From Paraburkholderia sacchari (GTDB lineage Bacteria; Pseudomonadota; Gammaproteobacteria; Burkholderiales; Burkholderiaceae), in contig NZ_JTDB02000001.1 of assembly GCF_000785435.2 (NCBI RefSeq), forward strand, positions 522,498 to 586,497: a stretch of DNA of 64,000 nucleotides, given 5' to 3'. Below the pieces are notes generated by a model, which was not told the DNA's origin, made no database searches, and worked only from the letters and a program-made list of their open reading frames with translations. Every line of letters starts with the position of its first letter. The first letter of the stretch is position 1. Made by a program: the position numbers and the translations under genes. Shown here in pieces: positions 50,181-59,492 of this stretch.

Positions 50181-51536
50181 ATGCACCGCTTTATCGTTGT
50201 GGGAGGGGGCGCCGGCGGCCTGGAGCTGGCAACGCGGCTAGGCGACCGGTACGGCGAAACGCGCGCGAAGCGCGGCAACTCGCGTGCGTCGGTCACGTTG
50301 GTCGACCGCAATCCAACGCATATCTGGAAGCCGCTCCTGCACGAAGTGGCAGCGGGCAGCATGGATCCTTTCACGCAGGAACTCGAGTACGCGGCGCAGG
50401 CGCGCTGGCATGGCTTCGAGTTCCAGCAGGGCGAGCTGGTCGGGCTGGACCGCGCGGCAAAGCGCATTACGCTCGGCGCGGTGCAGGATGAAGACGGCGG
50501 TGAGATGCTGCCCGAGCGCGTGCTCGAATACGACACGCTCGTGCTCGCGATCGGTAGCACGACGCACTTTTTCGGCGTGCAGGGCGCGGCGGAAAACTCC
50601 ATCGCGCTCGATACCGTTGCGCAGGCCGAGCGTTTTCGCAAGCGCCTCATTGCGGCGTGCATGCGCGCCGAGCATCAGGAGCCGGAGCCCTGGGTTCACG
50701 GTCAGCGCGACCATGAGGGCAACGAAGTTCCGCGCGTGCAGGTTGCGATCGTCGGCGCGGGGGCAACGGGCGTCGAGCTTTCCGCCGAGTTGCGCAACAC
50801 CGCCCAGGTGCTTTCGGCTTACGGCCTGCACAAGCTCGATCCGAGTCACGACGTGGGCATCGTGCTGATCGAATCGGGTCCGCGCATTCTGCCCGCTTTG
50901 GCGGAGCGCGTTTCGTCGGCCACTGCCGAACTGCTGCGCAAGCTCGGCGTGCGGATCATGACCGGCGAGCGCGTGACTGAGGTGGCGCCGGGCGTAATAC
51001 GAACCGCGAGCGGCAAATCCGTACGCGCCGACCTCACCGTATGGGCGGCGGGCATCAAGGCGCCGGCGGTGCTTGCGCAGCTCGACGGCCTGCCCGTCAA
51101 CAAACTTGGCCAACTGATCGTGCGGCGCACGCTGCAAACGGAAGCCGACGACAATGTCTTTGCGCTCGGCGACTGCGCCGCATGCGAGTGGCCCGGCAAC
51201 GAACGGGGCGTGCCGCCGCGCGCGCAGGCCGCGCATCAGCAGGCATCGTTTCTGTTCAAATCGATGGGCGAGCGGCTTGCAGGGAAGGCGCTGCCCGAGT
51301 TCACCTATCGGGACTTCGGCTCGCTCGTCTCGCTCGGCCATTTCAGTGCGGTCGGCAATCTGATGGGCGGGTTGATCGGCGGCAGCATGCTGATCGAGGG
51401 GCTGTTCGCCCGGTTCATGTACATGTCGCTGTACCGGCTGCATATCGCGGCGCTGCATGGCTATGCACGCATGGTGCTCGACACCTTCGCGCACTGGCTG
51501 CGGCGCACGACGCTGCCGCGCGTGAAGCTGCACTAA
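50181..51536 (+). CDS. ndh: Type II NADH dehydrogenase (NAD(P)/FAD-dependent oxidoreductase)
   Basis: A 451-residue flavoprotein that oxidises NADH and reduces quinone without pumping protons, bound to the inner-membrane surface. FAD-binding HRFIVVGGGAGGLELATRLG is at the N terminus, NAD-binding VQVAIVGAGATGVELSAEL in the middle, the second FAD motif VFALGDCAAC near residue 330, and a C-terminal membrane-binding amphipathic region (FMYMSLYRLHIAALHG). ATG 50181 is chosen because CGGAGA lies 5 nt upstream and it starts at the FAD motif; ATG 50085 and 50166 are in frame. Confidence 0.9.
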   Translation: MHRFIVVGGGAGGLELATRLGDRYGETRAKRGNSRASVTLVDRNPTHIWKPLLHEVAAGSMDPFTQELEYAAQARWHGFEFQQGELVGLDRAAKRITLGAVQDEDGGEMLPERVLEYDTLVLAIGSTTHFFGVQGAAENSIALDTVAQAERFRKRLIAACMRAEHQEPEPWVHGQRDHEGNEVPRVQVAIVGAGATGVELSAELRNTAQVLSAYGLHKLDPSHDVGIVLIESGPRILPALAERVSSATAELLRKLGVRIMTGERVTEVAPGVIRTASGKSVRADLTVWAAGIKAPAVLAQLDGLPVNKLGQLIVRRTLQTEADDNVFALGDCAACEWPGNERGVPPRAQAAHQQASFLFKSMGERLAGKALPEFTYRDFGSLVSLGHFSAVGNLMGGLIGGSMLIEGLFARFMYMSLYRLHIAALHGYARMVLDTFAHWLRRTTLPRVKLH

Positions 51537-51612
51537 AGCGTTTCCCCGGGAGGTAGTGCGGGTTCGTCAGGGTGCAGCCCTTTTGCGTCGTTCTTTTCGC
51601 AAGGAGCGTTGC

Positions 51613-52485
51613 ATGCTTAAACCTGAAATCGACAGCCTGGTCCCGCACGTGCCGTTCGATCGGCGCACCTTCATCAAGGCAGCACTGGGCAGCGGCTTTG
51701 CCGCGGCGGTGCTGCCAGTCTCCGCGCAAACCATCCACACCGACAGCGAGGGCCTCGAAGCCGGCGAGATCGCGTTCCAGTCGAACGGAACGCTGATTCC
51801 GGCGTATCGCGCGCAGCCGAAAGGCAAGACGCATCTGCCGGTGGTCATCGTGATTCACGAGATTTTCGGCGTGCACGAGCATATCGCCGATGTGTGCCGG
51901 CGCTTCGCCAAGCTCGGCTATCTGGCCATCGCACCGGATCTGTTCGAGCGCGAGGGTGATGCGTCCGTGTATCCGACCGTTCAGCAGATCGATCAGAACA
52001 TCGTGAGCAAGGTTGCCGATGCGCAGGTGCTCGGCGATATCGATGCGGCGCTGGCCTGGGTCGGCCAGCATGGCGGCGATCTCAAGCGCGTGGGGGTCAA
52101 CGGGTTCTGCTGGGGCGGCATCTACGCGTGGCTTTATGCCGAGCACAATCCGCGCGTGAAGGCGGTGGTGTCGTGGTACGGGCGCGTGGCCGGCGCTCAC
52201 ACCGCGAACTCGCCGCAAAATCCGCTCGATCTCGCGGGCAAACTGCAGGTGCCGGTGCTCGGGCTCTACGGCCGCGAGGACACAAGCATTCCGCAGGACA
52301 CGCTGGAGCAGATGAAGGCTGCGATCGCGCAGGGGCCGCAGGGTGGGCGCGGCTCGCAGTTCGTCGTGTACGACGATGCGGGCCATGCGTTCTTCGCAGA
52401 CTATCGGTCGAGCTATCGCAAGGCCGACGCGGAGGATGGCTGGAAGCGCGCGATTGCCTGGTTCAAGGAACACGGCGTCGGCTGA
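51613..52485 (+). CDS. Dienelactone hydrolase family protein with Tat signal
   Basis: A 290-residue alpha/beta hydrolase with an N-terminal twin-arginine signal (FDRRTFIKAALGSGFAAAVLPVSA), so it is exported folded to the periplasm. Catalytic triad C166 (GVNGFCWGG), D223 (GREDTSIP) and H258 (DAGHAFF) matches dienelactone hydrolase, along with E83 (IHEIFGVHEH). The exported form is commonly annotated as a carboxymethylenebutenolidase, but the real substrate is unknown. ATG 51613 has AAGGAG at 51601-51606. It follows ndh by 76 bp on the same strand. Confidence 0.9.
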   Translation: MLKPEIDSLVPHVPFDRRTFIKAALGSGFAAAVLPVSAQTIHTDSEGLEAGEIAFQSNGTLIPAYRAQPKGKTHLPVVIVIHEIFGVHEHIADVCRRFAKLGYLAIAPDLFEREGDASVYPTVQQIDQNIVSKVADAQVLGDIDAALAWVGQHGGDLKRVGVNGFCWGGIYAWLYAEHNPRVKAVVSWYGRVAGAHTANSPQNPLDLAGKLQVPVLGLYGREDTSIPQDTLEQMKAAIAQGPQGGRGSQFVVYDDAGHAFFADYRSSYRKADAEDGWKRAIAWFKEHGVG

Positions 52486-52509
52486 GGCCGGCGCCGTGGT
52501 GGGACGGGC

Positions 52510-53379
52510 TCAGGGGTTCGCGCCCGTCGCCACGGGCCGCGACGGGTCAGAGCACCACTCGCTCCACGACCCCGCATAAAGCGCCGCGCCATGCATGCCG
52601 GCGATCTCCATCGCCAGCGCGTTATGGCAGGCAGTCACGCCCGAGCCGCATTGCAGCACCACGTGCTCGGGCGTCTTGCCCGGCAGCAGCGCGGTGAATT
52701 CGTCGCGCAGCGTATGCGCGGACTTGAAGCGGCCGTCGTCACTGAGGTTGTCCTTGAAGAAGCGGTTGAGCGCGCCGGGGATATGGCCGCCCACCGGATC
52801 TATCGTCTCGTTCTCGCCGCGATAGCGGTCGGCGGCGCGCGCGTCGACGACGGTGAGTTCATGGGTGGACAGATTGCGCTCGATGGCCTGCGCATCCACG
52901 GTCACCTGGAGCGGCGCGCTGGCCTTGAACGTGCCTTGCGCGGCAGCGGGGACGTCCTTCGAGAGCGGGAAGCCAGCCGCCTCCCAGGCTTGCAGGCCGC
53001 CGTCGAGCACGGCGACCGAGTCGTGGCCGAGCCAGCGCAGCAGCCACCAGAGACGCGCGGCATACATGCCGCCCTGTGCGTCATAGGCGACCACCTGTTG
53101 TCCTGCGTTGAGCCCCCAGCTCATGAGCGTGGCGACGAGCGAGGCGCGGTCGGGCAGCGGGTGGCGGCCGTTCTTGCCGGTCTTTGGGCCCGAGAGGTCG
53201 CGGTCGAGGTGGAGATAGCGCGCGCCCGGCAGATGGCCGGCGGCGTAGGCGGTCTCGCCCGCGGCGGGATTCGCGAGATCGAAGCGGCAGTCGAAGACGA
53301 GTACGCTGCCTGGCGCCGCGGTGAGGCGCTCGTGCAGGTTGCCGGCCGAGATCAGTGTGGTGTAGTGCGTGTGGGGCAT
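52510..53379 (-). CDS. 3-mercaptopyruvate sulfurtransferase (two-domain rhodanese)
   Basis: A 289-residue protein with an inactive N-terminal rhodanese domain (res 1-135) and an active C-terminal one. The catalytic loop CGSGVTA (C244) is the 3-mercaptopyruvate sulfurtransferase form rather than the thiosulfate form CRxGx(R/T). It transfers sulfur from mercaptopyruvate to thiols or cyanide and so contributes to cysteine breakdown. Typical stretches are DCRFDLANP, DRDLSGPKTGKNGRHPLP and GHIPGALNRFFKDNL. It converges on the dienelactone hydrolase gene, 24 bp apart. Confidence 0.93.
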   Translation of the reverse strand: MPHTHYTTLISAGNLHERLTAAPGSVLVFDCRFDLANPAAGETAYAAGHLPGARYLHLDRDLSGPKTGKNGRHPLPDRASLVATLMSWGLNAGQQVVAYDAQGGMYAARLWWLLRWLGHDSVAVLDGGLQAWEAAGFPLSKDVPAAAQGTFKASAPLQVTVDAQAIERNLSTHELTVVDARAADRYRGENETIDPVGGHIPGALNRFFKDNLSDDGRFKSAHTLRDEFTALLPGKTPEHVVLQCGSGVTACHNALAMEIAGMHGAALYAGSWSEWCSDPSRPVATGANP

Positions 53380-53471
53380 GACGGCTCCTTGAATCGTGCG
53401 TGGCCGGTGGCGCGCGAGTGCATCTGCACAGGCGCGCGAAAGTGCTGGCCCGATGCCGTCAGTCTAAACAA

Positions 53472-53495
53472 AAAGACGGGCCTAAGCCCGTCTTT
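53472..53495 (-). terminator. Terminator after the Rieske oxygenase gene
   Basis: AAAGACGGGC and GCCCGTCTTT form a perfect 10-bp stem around a CTAA loop. On the minus strand it is followed by T-rich TTTTTGTTT, so it ends the Rieske transcript 54 bp after its stop. Confidence 0.85.
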
Positions 53496-53548
53496 CCGTG
53501 AAGCGTCGAATCTGCGTGGAGTTTGCGCGGTGGGTCTGCAAAGGCCGC

Positions 53549-54655
53549 TCAGATCGTGCCGAGCTCGCGCCGCAGGAACTCGTGGAAGTGCTGCATGCCG
53601 TCTTCCATCGGGCTCTGGTACGGGCCGACTTCCGAGACGCCGCGCTCGAACAGCGCGCGGCGGCCGGCATCCATGCGCTCGGCGATCTCATCGTCTTCGA
53701 TGGCCGTTTCCATATAGGCGGCGCGCTCGGCCTCGACGAACTCGCGCTCGAACAACACGATTTCCTCGGGGTAATAGAACTCGACGATGTTCGTGGTTTT
53801 CTGCGTGCCCTGCGGAATGAGCCAGGAGCAGACGAGCACATGCGGATACCACTCGATCATCAGACCGGGGTAGTACACCATCCAGATCGCACCGAACTCG
53901 GGCGGCACGCCATTCCGGAAGCGCAGGACCTCGTCGTGCCACTTGCGATAGATCGGACTGCCCGGCTTGCCGAGATGGTTGTGCACGCCCACCGTCTGGA
54001 CACTGTACCAGTCGCCGAATTCCCACTTCAGGTCGTCGCACGACACGAAGTTGCCGAGGCCCGGGTGAAACGGCACGACGTGGTAGTCCTCCAGATAGAC
54101 CTCGATGAAGGTCTTCCAGTTGTAATTGCACTCGTGGACCTCGACGTGATCGAACATGTAGTCCGTGAAGTCGAGATGCTTTGCCGGCCCAAGCCGTGCA
54201 AGGTCGCGCGCGACGTCGCGCCCGGCCGACTCGAATAGCAGGCCGTTCCACTTTTGCAGCGGCGTGCTGCTCAGGTTCAGGCAGGGTTTATCGGCGAAAT
54301 GCGGTGCACCGAGCAGCTCGCCCTTGAGGTCGTAGGTCCAGCGATGCAGCGGACATACAATGTTGTCGGCCGTGCCGCGACCGTTTAGCATGATGGCCTG
54401 ACGGTGGCGGCAGACGTTCGAGAGCAGCTCGATCTCGTTGCTCTGGTTGCGAACGAGCACGCGACCCTCTTTCTCGCTGGGCAGCGCAAAATAATTCCCC
54501 GCCTCGGGCACCATCAATTCGTGGCCGACGTAGCGAGGACCTTTCTGGAAAAGCGTGTCGATCTCGCGCTTGAGAAGCGCTTCGTCAAAGTAAGCCGTGA
54601 CTGGCAACTGACTGTGAACGGACTTCAGCTGCAATGCATTGCTCAGATTGGACAT
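53549..54655 (-). CDS. Rieske-type ring-hydroxylating oxygenase, alpha subunit
   Basis: A 368-residue oxygenase with an N-terminal Rieske [2Fe-2S] domain, CRHRQ at about res 82 and CPLHRW about 18 residues later. The C-terminal catalytic domain has the mononuclear iron site in NWKTFIEVYLEDYHVVPFH. It is in the size range of choline monooxygenase or CntA-like single-subunit enzymes. No ferredoxin or reductase gene is nearby, so the electron donor is encoded elsewhere. It is divergent from xseB-ispA-dxs. Substrate unknown. ATG 54655 (MSNLSNALQLKS) is preferred over upstream starts. Confidence 0.87.
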   Translation of the reverse strand: MSNLSNALQLKSVHSQLPVTAYFDEALLKREIDTLFQKGPRYVGHELMVPEAGNYFALPSEKEGRVLVRNQSNEIELLSNVCRHRQAIMLNGRGTADNIVCPLHRWTYDLKGELLGAPHFADKPCLNLSSTPLQKWNGLLFESAGRDVARDLARLGPAKHLDFTDYMFDHVEVHECNYNWKTFIEVYLEDYHVVPFHPGLGNFVSCDDLKWEFGDWYSVQTVGVHNHLGKPGSPIYRKWHDEVLRFRNGVPPEFGAIWMVYYPGLMIEWYPHVLVCSWLIPQGTQKTTNIVEFYYPEEIVLFEREFVEAERAAYMETAIEDDEIAERMDAGRRALFERGVSEVGPYQSPMEDGMQHFHEFLRRELGTI

Positions 54656-54964
54656 TCCCACTCCCGATGAAGACGTGAAAGCAGTGAACAACCCAACCAT
54701 CGAAGATTCGATTTAGGGAGCCGGATATTATAGCCTGGTTGCCTTCGGCGGGCTAGCTAAGTTGCTGATTTTTGCAGGAATTGCGTATAGAGTGCGGTCG
54801 TAATGCGGTATAAACCGCGACAATGAAGCGCGGGATTCGGCCTTCCGGTACTGATTCAGGCAAACCCCTGCCATGTGGCCAGGAGGGGACACGAACCGGC
54901 GAGCGGGGCGGCGAGGGGGCTTTTGCCGTAGAATGTCCGCCTTGTTTCATTTTGGCGACCATCC
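54656..54964. other. Divergent promoter region, Rieske gene and xseB
   Basis: A 309-bp gap with no convincing gene. TATAAT lies on the minus strand at 54727-54732 (for the Rieske gene). TAGAAT lies on the plus strand at 54929-54934 (for xseB). GCGGT-ATAA-ACCGC (54805-54818) is an inverted repeat that could be an operator. No -35 matches are good. Confidence 0.5.
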
Positions 54965-55318
54965 ATGGCGAAATCCGCATCGAAAGACTGCGCCGCAACG
55001 GACAAGGGCGCGGCCAAAAGCACGGAGCCAGGCGCGGACGGGACGGCCCAGGCCGAAATGGCCCAGGCCGATCTGCCGCAGAGCTACGAGGCGGGCCTCG
55101 CCGAGCTCGACGAACTGGTGGCGCGCATGGAAGGCGGCAGCTTGAGCCTCGAGGAATCGCTGGCCGACTACCGTCGCGGCGCCGTGCTGGTCAAGTTCTG
55201 CCAGCAGCAGCTCGAAAAGGTTGAACAACAGGTGCGCGTGCTCGACGGCGAAACGCTGCGGCCCGTGCCCCTCAATACGACAGGCAGTTCCGCCGCTGGC
55301 GGAGACGACGATCTATGA
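54965..55318 (+). CDS. xseB: Exodeoxyribonuclease VII small subunit
   Basis: A 117-residue small subunit of exonuclease VII, which degrades single-stranded DNA together with XseA. The conserved core is LPQSYEAGLAELDELVARMEGGSLSLEESLADYRRGAVLVKFCQQQLEKVEQQV. It carries an N-terminal ~35-residue Ala/Lys/Asp-rich extension and a short acidic tail, longer than the usual ~80 residues. Its stop overlaps the ispA start by 4 bp (ATGA). xseB-ispA-dxs is a conserved gene order in Proteobacteria. Confidence 0.94.
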   Translation: MAKSASKDCAATDKGAAKSTEPGADGTAQAEMAQADLPQSYEAGLAELDELVARMEGGSLSLEESLADYRRGAVLVKFCQQQLEKVEQQVRVLDGETLRPVPLNTTGSSAAGGDDDL

Positions 55319-56196
55319 CATTTGACCAATGGACCCGGCAGGTGCTCGACCGGGTCGAAAGCGCGCTCGATCACTATTTGCCGGCTGCCGACGTGCAGCC
55401 CGCTCCGCTGCATGACGCCATGCGCTACGCCGTGCTCGGCGGCGGCAAGCGCGTGCGCCCGCTGCTGTGCCATGCCGCGGGCGAGCTGACGAACGCGGCG
55501 CCCGAGGCGCTCGACGCGGCGGCCTGCGCGCTGGAGATGATCCACGTGTACTCGCTCGTGCACGACGACATGCCCTGCATGGACGACGACGACATGCGCC
55601 GCGGCAAGCCTACCGTACACGTCAAGTATGACGAACCGACGGCGCTGCTGGTCGGCGACGCGCTGCAGTCGCAAGCTTTCGTAACGCTGACGTCGGACGT
55701 GTTCGACGCACAGCATCAGGCGTCGCTCGTGCGCGAACTTGCGCTGGCGAGCGGGTCGATCGGCATGGCCGGCGGCCAGGCGATCGATCTGGCGAGCGTG
55801 GGGCACGCGCTCACGCGCGAGCAGCTCGAAACGATGCACCGCCTGAAGACCGGCGCGCTGCTGCGCGCCGCGGTGCGCATGGGCGCGCTGGCGGGTGAAA
55901 CGCCCTCGGCGGATACGCTCGCCGCGCTCGACAAGTACGCAGCGGCGGTGGGTCTTGCGTTCCAGGTCGTGGACGACATTCTCGACGTCACTGCCGACTC
56001 GGCCACGCTGGGCAAGACGGCCGGCAAGGACGCGAAGGACGGCAAGCCGACCTACGTGTCGATCATCGGCCTCGATGCCTCGCGGGCGCTCGCGCAGCAG
56101 CTGCGCGCCGATGCCCACGCGGCGCTTGAACCGTTCGGCGCGCGCGCGCAGCGCCTCGCCGAACTCGCTGACCTGGTCGTGAACCGGGTGAGCTGA
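55315..56196 (+). CDS. ispA: Farnesyl diphosphate synthase
   Basis: A 293-residue trans-prenyltransferase. It condenses isopentenyl diphosphate with dimethylallyl and then geranyl diphosphate to give farnesyl diphosphate, the precursor of quinone side chains, undecaprenyl phosphate and hopanoids. Both Asp-rich motifs are present: DDMPCMDDDDMRRGKPTVH (first, about res 83) and FQVVDDILDVTADSATLGKT (second, about res 216). Also seen are GGGKRVRP and the KTG in HRLKTGALL. It overlaps xseB and precedes dxs by 86 bp. Confidence 0.95.
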   Translation: MTFDQWTRQVLDRVESALDHYLPAADVQPAPLHDAMRYAVLGGGKRVRPLLCHAAGELTNAAPEALDAAACALEMIHVYSLVHDDMPCMDDDDMRRGKPTVHVKYDEPTALLVGDALQSQAFVTLTSDVFDAQHQASLVRELALASGSIGMAGGQAIDLASVGHALTREQLETMHRLKTGALLRAAVRMGALAGETPSADTLAALDKYAAAVGLAFQVVDDILDVTADSATLGKTAGKDAKDGKPTYVSIIGLDASRALAQQLRADAHAALEPFGARAQRLAELADLVVNRVS

Positions 56197-56282
56197 TTGC
56201 GCCAACCCGCCCGCGCGCATGAACGTGAAGTCATGCGCGGACAGAAGTGCGGGAGCGCTCGATTTCCTACAATGGAACGACG

Positions 56283-58190
56283 ATGTACGACTTGCTGAAA
56301 ACCATTGACGACCCGGCGGATTTGCGCCGCCTCGATCGCCGCCAGTTGCAGCCGCTCGCCGACGAACTGCGTGCCTTCGTCCTCGACAGCGTCTCGCAGA
56401 CGGGCGGCCACCTGTCGTCCAACCTCGGTACGGTCGAGTTGACGATCGCGCTGCACTACGTGTTCGACACGCCGCGCGACCGCATCGTCTGGGACGTGGG
56501 CCATCAGACCTATCCGCACAAGATCCTGACGGGCCGCCGCGACCAGATGCACACGCTGCGCCAGCTCGGCGGCATCTCGGGCTTTCCGAAGCGCGACGAA
56601 TCCGAATACGACACGTTCGGTACCGCCCACTCGAGCACCTCGATCTCGGCAGCGCTCGGCATGGCCATCGCAAGCAAGCTCAAGGGCGAGAACGCCATGG
56701 GCATCGCCGTGATCGGCGACGGTGCGATGACGGCCGGCATGGCCTTCGAGGCGATGAACAACGCGGGCGTCGAAGACGACGTGCCGCTGCTCGTCATTCT
56801 CAACGACAACGACATGTCGATTTCGCCGCCGGTGGGCGCGCTCAATCGCCATCTCGCGCGCCTGATGTCGGGCCGCTTCTACGCCGCCGCACGCGCGGGC
56901 GTGGAGCGCGTGCTGCGCCATGCGCCGCCCGTGCTCGACCTCGCGCGCAAGCTCGAGGAGCACGCGAAGGGCATGATCGTGCCGGCCACACTGTTCGAGG
57001 AATTCGGCTTCAACTACATCGGGCCGATCGACGGCCACGATCTCGACTCGCTGATCCCCACGCTGCAGAACATCAAGGAACTGCGCGGCCCGCAATTCCT
57101 GCACGTCGTGACGAAGAAAGGCCAGGGCTACAAGCTCGCCGAAGCCGACCCGGTCCTGTATCACGGCCCCGGCAAGTTCAACCCCGCCGAGGGCATCAAG
57201 CCGTCAGCGACGCCCGCGAAGAAGACCTATACGCAGGTGTTCGGCGAATGGCTTTGCGACGCGGCGGAACTCGACGCGCGCGTGGTGGGCATCACGCCGG
57301 CCATGCGTGAAGGCTCGGGCATGGTCGAGTTCGAGAAGCGCTTCCCGGACCGCTATTACGACGTGGGCATTGCCGAGCAGCACGCGGTGACGTTCGCGGG
57401 CGGCCTCGCGGCCGAGGGCCTGAAGCCCGTGGTCGCGATCTACTCGACCTTCCTGCAGCGCGCCTACGACCAGCTGATTCACGACGTGGCGCTGCAGAAC
57501 CTGCCGGTCGTGTTCGCGATCGACCGCGCGGGCCTTGTCGGCGCGGACGGCGCGACGCACGCGGGCGCATATGACCTCGCGTTCATGCGCTGCATCCCGA
57601 ACATGATGGTGATGGCCGCGTCGGACGAAAACGAATGCCGCCAGATGCTCTATACGGCGCTCCAGCAGGACTGCCCGACGGCGGTGCGCTATCCGCGCGG
57701 CGCGGGCACGGGCGTGGCGACCGTCAAGCAGATGGCCGCGCTGCCGGTGGGCAAGGGCGAGATTCGCCGCGAAAGCGCCGCGCCGGCAGGCAAGCGCATC
57801 GCGATCCTCGCATTCGGCACGATGGTTGCGCCGGCACTGGCCGCTGCCCAGGAACTGGACGCCACCGTGGCGAACATGCGCTTCGTGAAGCCGCTTGACG
57901 CGGAGCTCGTGCGCCAGCTCGCCGAGACGCACGATTACCTCGTGACCGTCGAGGAAGGCTGCATCATGGGTGGCGCGGGCTCGGCCTGCGTGGAAGCCCT
58001 GCTTGAAAGTGGGGTTATCAAGCCCGTACTACAATTGGGCCTCCCCGACCGTTTCATCGACCATGGCGACCCGGCCAAGCTGCTGGCGAGCTGCGGCCTC
58101 GACGCGGCAGGGATCGCGAAGTCGATTCGCGAGCGTTTTCTCGACAAGGCCGCGAGCGCATCTGGCAAGTCGGTGATGCGCGTTGCCTGA
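56283..58190 (+). CDS. dxs: 1-deoxy-D-xylulose-5-phosphate synthase
   Basis: A 635-residue thiamine-diphosphate enzyme that makes DXP from pyruvate and glyceraldehyde-3-phosphate, the first step of the non-mevalonate isoprenoid pathway. TPP-binding [18 protein letters not shown] is near residue 150, followed by [16 protein letters not shown]. The transketolase pyrimidine-binding domain has [17 protein letters not shown], and the C-terminal domain has [18 protein letters not shown]. Start ATG 56283 ([17 protein letters not shown]) agrees with homologues. It forms a functional pair with ispA upstream. Confidence 0.96.
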   Translation: MYDLLKTIDDPADLRRLDRRQLQPLADELRAFVLDSVSQTGGHLSSNLGTVELTIALHYVFDTPRDRIVWDVGHQTYPHKILTGRRDQMHTLRQLGGISGFPKRDESEYDTFGTAHSSTSISAALGMAIASKLKGENAMGIAVIGDGAMTAGMAFEAMNNAGVEDDVPLLVILNDNDMSISPPVGALNRHLARLMSGRFYAAARAGVERVLRHAPPVLDLARKLEEHAKGMIVPATLFEEFGFNYIGPIDGHDLDSLIPTLQNIKELRGPQFLHVVTKKGQGYKLAEADPVLYHGPGKFNPAEGIKPSATPAKKTYTQVFGEWLCDAAELDARVVGITPAMREGSGMVEFEKRFPDRYYDVGIAEQHAVTFAGGLAAEGLKPVVAIYSTFLQRAYDQLIHDVALQNLPVVFAIDRAGLVGADGATHAGAYDLAFMRCIPNMMVMAASDENECRQMLYTALQQDCPTAVRYPRGAGTGVATVKQMAALPVGKGEIRRESAAPAGKRIAILAFGTMVAPALAAAQELDATVANMRFVKPLDAELVRQLAETHDYLVTVEEGCIMGGAGSACVEALLESGVIKPVLQLGLPDRFIDHGDPAKLLASCGLDAAGIAKSIRERFLDKAASASGKSVMRVA

Positions 58191-58214
58191 CACGGATTAA
58201 CGCCTCGCGGCGCG

Positions 58215-58332
58215 GCTGGCCTTGGATGCATCAGGCCGGCCAGCGAGCCGCGGCAATCCACTTGAAAATTGAACCGGCGGCCGGGTGCATACCCGGCTTC
58301 GCCAGCAAGCGCCGGCTGTTGCCGGCGCTTGC
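58215..58332 (+). promoter_or_regulatory. Structured leader with three hairpins before folE2
   Basis: Three consecutive stems lie in the 187-nt dxs-folE2 gap. They are GCTGGCC/GGCCAGC (58215-58221 with 58238-58244), GCCGGGT/ACCCGGC (58280-58286 with 58291-58297) and GCAAGCGCCGGC/GCCGGCGCTTGC (58305-58316 with 58321-58332, a 12-bp perfect stem with a TGTT loop). None has a T tract. They could be a dxs terminator, a regulatory leader or both; no known riboswitch class is recognised. Confidence 0.5.
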
Positions 58333-58377
58333 CATTTGCGCGCCGCAAGTTTGCCGGCGCGGCCTGAGGACAAGAAC

Positions 58378-59178
58378 ATGAACCAGATGAACCCGGCTTT
58401 CGTGATGCCGGACGTCCAGAGCTCCGTCGATACCCGTCAGATCCCGATCCAGCGCGTGGGCGTGAAGGGCGTGCGTCATCCGTTGACGGTCAAGACCGGC
58501 GCAGGCGACGTCCAGCCGAGCGTCGGCACGTGGAATCTCGATGTTCATCTGCCGGCGGACCAGAAGGGCACGCACATGTCGCGTTTCGTGGCGCTGCTCG
58601 AAGAAAACAAGGCGCCGCTCGAAGCGGCGACGTTTCGCGCAATGCTGGCCGCGATGGTCGAAAAGCTCGAATCGCAGGCCGGCCGCATCGAGGTCTCGTT
58701 CCCGTACTTCGTGAAGAAGGTCGCGCCGGTGTCGGGCGTGGAAAGTCTGCTTGACTACGAAGTCACGCTCGCGGGCGAGGTGCGCAACGGCGAGACGCGT
58801 CTCTTCCTCAAGGTGCTCGTGCCGGTGACGAGCCTGTGTCCGTGCTCGAAGAAAATCTCGCAGTACGGTGCGCACAATCAGCGCTCGCATGTGACGATCG
58901 ACGCCGAACTCGCTGGCGACCTGCCGGTGGAAGACCTCATTCGCATTGCCGAAGAAGAGGCGTCGTGCGAACTCTGGGGCCTGCTCAAGCGCCCGGACGA
59001 GAAGTTCGTGACGGAGCGTGCATACGAGAATCCAAAGTTCGTCGAGGATCTGGTGCGCGACGTGGCGGTGCGCCTGAACGCGGACGCGCGCGTGATGGCC
59101 TATACCCTCGAAGCCGAGAATTTCGAGTCGATCCACAACCACAGCGCGTATGCCGTGATCGAGCACGACAAGCGTTGA
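58378..59178 (+). CDS. folE2: GTP cyclohydrolase FolE2 (type IB)
   Basis: A 266-residue GTP cyclohydrolase IB, first enzyme of tetrahydrofolate synthesis, converting GTP to dihydroneopterin triphosphate. FolE2 can work with metals other than zinc, unlike FolE. Family signatures are [49 protein letters not shown] with the active-site cysteine at C154 or C156, [27 protein letters not shown], and the final [18 protein letters not shown]. Start ATG 58378; a Shine-Dalgarno-like TGAGGA lies about 9 nt upstream. No obvious Zur box was seen. Confidence 0.95.
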   Translation: MNQMNPAFVMPDVQSSVDTRQIPIQRVGVKGVRHPLTVKTGAGDVQPSVGTWNLDVHLPADQKGTHMSRFVALLEENKAPLEAATFRAMLAAMVEKLESQAGRIEVSFPYFVKKVAPVSGVESLLDYEVTLAGEVRNGETRLFLKVLVPVTSLCPCSKKISQYGAHNQRSHVTIDAELAGDLPVEDLIRIAEEEASCELWGLLKRPDEKFVTERAYENPKFVEDLVRDVAVRLNADARVMAYTLEAENFESIHNHSAYAVIEHDKR

Positions 59179-59202
59179 TGCGGTGATTCGACAAGACAGA
59201 TT

Positions 59203-59227
59203 GGGCCGCACGAGAAGCGGCCCTTTT
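59203..59227 (+). terminator. Rho-independent terminator after folE2
   Basis: GGGCCGC (59203-59209) pairs with GCGGCCC (59217-59223) over a 7-nt loop, followed by TTTT, 24 bp after the folE2 stop. Confidence 0.8.
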
Positions 59228-59492
59228 CATTTGCGCTTCTGAATATGGCGTGCCGGGAAAACGGATTGGGGTATACCCGTTTTGCCTGGTTATCCTGATG
59301 TTGTTGTCTGCACCCCCCCTTCCATTCCCCCCATCAGACAGGCCGCGATATCGCTGTTGTTTGAGGTTTGGCAACACTGCCGTCTACCTTCGCCGTTATA
59401 ACTCGACTGCGACGCAATGTCATAACGAGTCGGCGCGCGTTCCTTGCGAGCGAAGTCCGACCCATACGTAAGAAGATGATGAAGGAGACATA
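59228..59492 (+). promoter_or_regulatory. Upstream region of the porin gene with inverted repeat
   Basis: No gene is seen in this stretch. It contains AAAACGG (59258-59264) facing CCGTTTT (59277-59283), with palindrome GGGTATACCC (59269-59278) between them, a possible regulator site. TATAAC near 59396 could be a -10. AAGGAG sits just before the porin ATG. Confidence 0.45.

Noticed and set aside
58191..58377. Known tetrahydrofolate riboswitch before folE2
   Set aside because: I could not match the conserved sequence of either described folate riboswitch class; only generic stems are visible, so it is reported as a candidate leader instead.
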